Made by a program: the position numbers and the translations under genes. Below the pieces are notes generated by a model, which saw only the letters and a program-made list of their open reading frames with translations, was not told where the DNA came from and made no database searches. Positions 58,072 through 64,000 of a stretch of 64,000 bases of DNA are shown piece after piece (the stretch's first letter is position 1; each line of letters starts with the position of its first letter). Origin of the DNA: JABAAI01 sp965261955 (GTDB taxonomy: Bacteria; Spirochaetota; Leptospiria; Leptospirales; Leptonemataceae); NCBI GenBank assembly GCA_965261955.1, contig CBDHEM010000034.1, forward strand, positions 1-64,000. Direction: 5' to 3'.

Positions 58072-59053
58072 TAGCATTGACACTACGAATATGAATGTAA
58101 TCTAATATATAGAAATAGATATGCTAGTAGCTGTGACACTAGCAATACTAATGTAATCTAATATATAGAAATAGATATGCTAGTAGCTGTGACACTACCA
58201 ATATGAATGTAATCTAATATATAGAAATAGATATGCTAGTAGCTGTGACACTACGAATATGAATGTAATCCTATATATAGAAATAGATATGCTAGTAGCT
58301 GTGACACTAGCAATATGAATGTAATCTAATATATAGAAATGGATATGCTAGTAGCTGTGACACTAGCAATATGAATGTAATCTAATATATAGAAATGATA
58401 TGCTAGTAGCTGTGACACTAGCAATATGAATGTAATCTAATATATAGAAATAGATATGCTAGTAGCTGTGACACTAGCAATATGAATGTAATCTAATATA
58501 TAGAAATAGATATGCTAGCAGCTGTGACACTACAAATATGAATGTAATCTAATATATAGAAATAGATATGCTAGTAGCTGTGACACTACAAATATGAATG
58601 TAATCTAATATATAGAAATTGATATGCTAGTAGCTGTGACACTAGCAATATGAATGTAATCTAATATATAGAAATGGATATGCTAGTAGCTGTGACACTA
58701 GCAATATGAATGTAATCTAATATATAGAAATAGATATGCCAGTAGCTGTGACACTACAAATATGAATGTAATCTAATATATAGAAATGGATATGCTAGTA
58801 GCTGTGACACTAGCAATATGAATGTAATCTAATATATAGAAATAGATATGCTCGTAGCTGTGACACTAGCAATATGAATGTAATCTAATATATAGAAATA
58901 GATATGCTAGTAGCTGTGACACTAGCAATATGAATGTAATCTAATATATAGAAATAGATATGCTAGTAGCTGTGACACTAGCAATATGAATGTAATCTAA
59001 TATATAGAAAAAGATATGCTAGTAGCTGTGACACTAGCAATATGAATGTAAAT
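58072..59053. repeat. 56-bp minisatellite, right part
   Basis: About 17 copies of the same unit as 53370-55018, starting directly at the TA target duplicate. It stops at 59053 in a pyrimidine tract. Confidence 0.95.
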
Positions 59054-59144
59054 CTATTCTTTTTTCCCAATTTATGGCATGTACATGTGTGACTCGATAG
59101 TGAATACTCTAAGGAAATATTATGTCACTACTGCAATGGCTAGG

Positions 59145-62100
59145 CTAGCATTGTCTGTTGCTTGAGCTGGCATGTTTGTTGCTAGGATTAGCATGTCTGT
59201 TGCTTGAGCTGGCATGTCTGTTGCTTGAGCTGGCATGTCTGTTGCTTGAGCTGGCATGTCGGTTGCTTGAGCTGACATATTTGTTACTTGGGCTAGCATG
59301 TCTGTTGCTTGAGCTGGCATGTTTGTTGCTAGGATTAGCATGTCTGTTGCTTGAGCTGGCCTGTCTGTTCCTTGAGCTGGCATGTCTGTTGCTTGAGCTG
59401 ACATATTTGTTGCTAGGGCTAGCATGTCTGTTGCTTGAGCTGGCCTGTCTGTTGCTTGAGCTGACAAGTTTGTTGCTAGGGCTAGCATATCTGTTGCTTG
59501 AGCAGGCATGTTTGTTGCTAGGACTAGCATGTTTGTTGCTTCAGCTGGCATGTCTGTTGCTAGGGCTAGCATGTCTGTTGCTTGAGCTGGCATGTCTGTT
59601 GCTTGAGCTGGCATGTATGTTGCTTGAGCTGACATATTTGTTGCTAGGGCTAGCATGTCTGATGCTTCAGCTGGCATGTTTGTTGCTAGGACTAGCATGT
59701 CTGTTGCTTGAGCTGGCATGTTTATTGCTTGGACTAGCATGTCTGTTGATTGAGCTGGCATGTCTGTTGCTTGAGCTGGCATGTCTGTTGCTTGAGATGG
59801 CATGTCTCTTGCTTGAGCAGGCATGTTTGTTGCTAGGACTGGCATGTCTGTTGCTTGAGCTGGCAAGTTTGTTGCTAGAGCTAGCATGTCTGTTGCTTGA
59901 GCTGGCATGTCTGTTGCTAAGGCTAGCATGTTTGTTGCTAGGACTAGCAAATCTTTTGCTTGAGCTGGCATGTCTCTTGCTTGAGCTGGCATGTCTGTTG
60001 CTTGAGCTGACATGTTTGTTGCTAGGGCTAGCATGTCTTGCTTGAGCTGGCATGTTTGTTGCTTGGACTACCATATATGTTGCTTGTGCTGGCATGTCTG
60101 TTGCTTGAGCTGACATTTGTTGCTAGGGCTAGCATGTCTGTTGCTTGAGCTGACATGTTTGTTTCTTGGACTAGCAAGTCTGTTGCTTTAGCTGGCATGT
60201 TTGTTGCTAGGGCTAGCATGTCTGTTGCCTGAGTTGGCATGTCCGTTGCTTGAGCTGACATGTTTGTTGCTTAAGCTGACATGTTTCTTGCTAGGGCTAG
60301 CATGTCTGTTGCCTGAGCTGGCATGTTTGTTGCTAGGACTAGCATATCTGTTGCTTGAGGTGGCATGTTTGTTGCTAGGGCTAGCATGTCTGTTGCCTGA
60401 GCTGGCATGTCTGTTGCCAGGGCTAGCATGTCTGTTGCTTGAGTTGGCATATTTGTTGCTAGGACTAGCATGTCTGTTGCTTGAGCAGACATGTTTGTTG
60501 CTAGGGCTAGCATATCTGTTGCTTGAGCTGGCATGTTTGTTGCTAGGGCTAGCATGTCTGTTACTTGAGCTGGCATGTTTGTTGCTTGGGCTAGCAAATC
60601 TGTTGCTTGAGCTGGCATGTCTGTTGCTAGGGCTAGCATGTCTGTTGCTTGAGCTGGCATGTTTGTTGCTAGGACTAGCATGTCTGTTGCTTGAGCTGAC
60701 ATGTTTGTTGCTAGGGCTAGCATGTCTGTTGCATGAGCTGGCATGTTTGTTGCTCGGACTAGCATGTCTGTTGCTTGAGCTGGCATGTCTGTTGCTAGGA
60801 CTAGCATGTCTGTTGCTTGAGCTGGCATGTCTGTTACTTGAGCTGGCATGTCTGTTGCTTGAGCTGACATGTTTGTTGCTAAGGCTAGCATATCTGTTGC
60901 TTGATCAGGCATATTTGTTGCTAGGACTAGCATGTCTGTTGCTTGAGTTGGCATGTCTGTTGCTAGGGCTAGCATGTCTGTTGCTTGAGCTGGCATGTCT
61001 TGCTTGAGCTGGCATGTTTGTTTCTAGGACTAGCATGTCTGTTGCTTTAGCTGGCATGTCTGTTGCTAGGGCTAGCATGTCTGTTGCTTGAGCTGGCATG
61101 TCTGTTGCTTGAGCTGGCATGTCAGTTGCTTGAGCTGACATGTTTGTTGCTAGGGCTAGCATGTCTGTTGCTAGGGCTAGCATGTCTGTTGCTTGAGCTG
61201 ACATGTTTGTTGCTAGGGCTAGCATGTTTGTTTGCTTGGACTAGCATGTCTGTTGCTTGAGCTGGCATGTCTGTTGCTTGAGCTGACATATTTGTTGCTA
61301 GGACTAGCATGTCTGTTGCTTGAGCTGACAAGTTTGTTGCTTGGACTAGCAAGTCTGTTGCTTGAGCTGACAAGTTTGTTGCTTGGACTAGCACATCTGT
61401 TGCTTGAGCTGGCCTCTATGTTGCTAGGGCTAGCATATATGTTGCTTGAGCTGGCATGTTTGTTGCTAGGACTAGCATGTCTTTTGCTTGAGCAGACATG
61501 TTTGTTGCTAGGGTTAGCATGTCTGTTGCTTGAGCTGGCATGTCTGTTGCTAGGGCTAGCATGTCTGTTGCTTGAGCTGGCATGTCTGTTGCTTGAGCTG
61601 GCATGTCTGTTGCTTGAGCTGACATATTTGTTGCTAGGGCTAGCATGTCTGATGCTTGAGCTGGCATGTTTGTTGCTAGAACTAGCATGTCTGTTGCTTG
61701 AGCTGGCATGTTTATTGCTTGGACTAGCATGTCTGTTGATTGAGCTGGCATGTCTGTTGCTTGAGCTGGCATGTCTGTTGCTTGAGATGGCGTGTCTCTT
61801 GCTTGAGCAGGCATGTTTGTTGCTAGGACTGGCATGTCTGTTGCTTGAGCTGGCAAGTTTGTTGCTAGAGCTAGCATGTCTGTTGCTTGAGCTGGCATGT
61901 CTGTTGCTAAGGCTAGCATGTTTGTTGCTAGGACTAGCAAATCTTTTGCTTGAGCTGGCATGTCTCTTGCTTGAGCTGGCATGTCTGTTGCTTGAGTTGA
62001 CATGTTTGTTGCTAGGGCTAGCATGTCTTGCTTGAGCTGGCATGTTTGTTGCTTGGACTACCATATCTGTTGCTTGTGCTGGCATGTCTGTTGCTTGAGC

Positions 62101-63842
62101 TGACATTTGTTGCTAGGGCTAGCATGTCTGTTGCTTGAGCTGACATGTTTGTTTCTTGGACTAGCAAGTCTGTTGCTTTAGCTGGCATGTTTGTTGCTAG
62201 GGCTAGCATGTCTGTTGCCTGAGTTGGCATGTCCGTTGCTTGAGCTGACATGTTTGTTGCTTAAGCTGACATGTTTCTTGCTAGGGCTAGCATGTCTGTT
62301 GCCTGGGCTGGCATGTTTGTTGCGAGGACTAGCATATCTGTTGCTTGAGGTGGCATGTTTGTTGCAAGGGCTAGCATGTCTGTTGCCTGAGCTGGCATGT
62401 CTGTTGCCAGGGCTAGCATGTCTGTTGCTTGAGTTGGCATATTTGTTGCTAGGACTAGCATGTCTGTTGCTTGAGCAGACATGTTTGTTGCAAGGGCTAG
62501 CATGTCTGTTGCTTTAGCTGGCATGTTTGTTGCTAGGGCTAGCATATCTGTTGCTTTAGCTGGCATGTTTGTTGCTAGGGCTAGCATGTGTGTTACTTGA
62601 GCTGGCATGTTTGTTGCTTGGGCTAGCATGTCTGTTGCTTGAGCTGGCATGTCTGTTGCTAGGGCTAGCATGTCTGTTGCTTGAGCTGGCATGTTTGTTG
62701 CTAGAACTAGCATGTCTGTTTCTTGAGCAGACATTTTTGTTGCTAGTGCTAGCATGTCTGTTGCTTGAGCTGGCATGTTTGTTGCTAGGACTAGCATGTC
62801 TGTTGCTTGAGCTGACATGTTTGTTGCTAGGGCTAGCATGTCTGTTGCATGAGCTGGCAAGTTTGTTGCTCGGACTAGCATGTCTGTTGCTTGAGCTGGC
62901 ATGTCTGTTGCTAGGACTAGCATGTCTGTTGCTTGAGCTGGCATGTCTGTTACTTGAGCTGGCATGTCTGTTGCTTGAGCTGACATGTTTGTTGCTAGGG
63001 CTAGCATATCTGTTGCTTGAGCAGGCATATTTGTTGCTAGGACTAGCATGTCTGTTGCTTGAGCTGGCATGTCTGTTGCTAGGGCTAGCATGTCTGTTGC
63101 TTGAGCTGGCATGTCTTGCTTGAGCTGGCATGTTTGTTTCTAGGACTAGCATGTCTGTTGCTTTAGCTGGCATGTCTGTTGCTAGGGCTAGCATGTCTGT
63201 TGCTTGAGCTGGCATGTCTGTTGCTTGAACTGGCATGTCAGTTGCTTGAGCTGACATGTTTGTTACTAGGGCTAGCATGTCTGTTGCTAGGGCTAGCATG
63301 TCTGTTGCTTGAGCTGACATGTTTGTTGCTAGGGCTAGCATGTTTGTTTGCTTGGACTAGCATGTATGTTGCTTGAGCTGGCATGTCTGTTGCTTGAGCT
63401 GACATATTTGTTGCTAGGACTAGCATGTCTGTTGCTTGAGCTGACAAGTTTGTTGCTTGGACTAGCACATCTGTTGCTTGAGCTGGCCTGTTTGTTGCTA
63501 GGGCTAGCATGTCTGTTGCTTGAGCTGGCATGTTTGTTGCTAGGGCTAGCATGTCTGTTGCTTGAGCTGGCATGTCTGTTGCTAGGGCTAGCATATATGT
63601 TGCTTGAGTTGGCATGTTTGTTGCTAGGACTAGCATGTCTGTTGCTTGAGCAGACATGTTTGTTTCTACGGTTAGCATGTCTGTTGCTTGAGCTGACATG
63701 TTTGTTGCTAGGGCTAGCATGTCTGTTGCTTGAGCTGGCATGTTTGTTGCTAGGGCTAGCATGTCTGTTGCTTGATCTGGCATGTTTGTTGCTAGGGCTA
63801 ACATGTCTGTTGCTTGAGCTGGCATGTTTGTTGCTAGGGCTA
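59145..63842. repeat. 21-bp minisatellite, over 200 units, with ~2-kb higher-order repeat
   Basis: The basic unit is TTGCTTGAGCTGGCATGTCTG-like (21 bp) and alternates with TTGCTAGGGCTAGCATGTTTG-like units to give a 42-bp rhythm. Variant order in about 59.6-61.2 kb reappears shifted by 1990 bp and then, further right, by 2116 bp. A block of about 2 kb was therefore duplicated, and a 126-bp (six-unit) difference arose between the copies. Seven-codon units leave several frames on both strands open; these are not proteins. Confidence 0.95.
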
Positions 63843-63881
63843 GGTGTGGGTCTATATTTAACTACTATCAACCCACAGCTA

Positions 63882-64000
63882 CAGTAGGTGCCAAAAAAAC
63901 TTTCCGTTGCTTTCTGGTCCAACATACGTTTATTTTCTGTGTGTAACCGTTGGGGGAGCGTTTCCGATTTTTTTTCTAAGCGTTCTACGAAAATGCAGGG
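63882..64000 (+). mobile_element. Left end of a second Tc1-like element, cut by window end
   Basis: After TA at 63880-63881 comes CAGTAGGTGCCAAAAAAACT, then TTCCGTTGC. Internal blocks GTAACCGTTGGGGGAGCGTT, TCTAAGCGTTCT and CGAAAATGCA match 55090-55136. It has the same orientation as the element at 55019 and lies about 40 bp beyond the 21-bp array. Confidence 0.88.

Noticed and set aside
59120..63925. Long Leu-rich (plus) and Ala/Gln/Thr-rich (minus) open frames
   Set aside because: Seven-codon units keep several frames open at once on both strands, so openness carries no coding evidence.

Overview
This is animal nuclear DNA, not bacterial. It has spliced exons with GT/AG borders, a Ty3/gypsy-type LTR retrotransposon, Tc1-like and hAT-like transposase relics, LINE-like code, foldback elements and a very heavy load of tandem minisatellites. 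The transposase-like relics and some very short introns remind me of demosponge genomes (Amphimedon-like). That is a guess from memory; the sequence supports only 'metazoan, probably marine invertebrate'. I see no rRNA, tRNA, CRISPR or operon-like organisation.

Layout. 1-4.5 kb: minisatellites, simple-sequence DNA and homopolymers. 4.5-8.1 kb: half of a foldback element, a G/C-capped hairpin, a decayed retroelement gag, a dispersed repeat, a 32-bp array and a decayed transposase-associated coding relic. 8.14-13.63 kb: one complete but dead LTR retrotransposon on the minus strand, with both LTRs, a 5-bp target duplication, PPT and candidate PBS. It has a SCAN-like capsid and integrase ahead of reverse transcriptase, which is the Gmr1-like arrangement. 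It sits inside an array of about 105-108 bp units that resumes at 13.63-14.9 kb. 15-37 kb: mostly non-coding, with two foldback elements, a MITE-like palindrome, an hAT-like transposase pseudogene, a LINE scrap, other decayed coding stretches and about ten arrays.

37-53.4 kb: dispersed plus-strand exons of what looks like a multi-pass membrane protein of unknown family. The phase-consistent stretches are a first exon at 37003, exons at 42565-42698 and 42785-42905, and exons at 52938-53126 and 53224-53352. Its introns carry at least eight minisatellites, including a 5.4-kb array of 39-bp units. Whether all exons belong to one gene is inferred.

53.4-64 kb: a 56-bp array split by a 3.05-kb Tc1-like transposon (TA duplication, matching inverted termini). 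Its transposase has lost its catalytic core to a 59-bp minisatellite. The same element carries, on the opposite strand, an intact three-exon 150-residue reading frame of unknown function. A 4.7-kb array of 21-bp units follows, and the terminus of a second element of the same transposon family begins at 63882 and runs off the window.

By summing my own coordinates, tandem arrays cover roughly 28 of 64 kb in more than 25 unrelated families with units of 21-108 bp. Several arrays lie inside coding relics or start at an exon end, so minisatellite birth looks frequent and not limited to intergenic DNA. The most interesting objects are the passenger gene in the Tc1-like element, the Gmr1-like element and the array that appears to copy an exon end with its splice donor.
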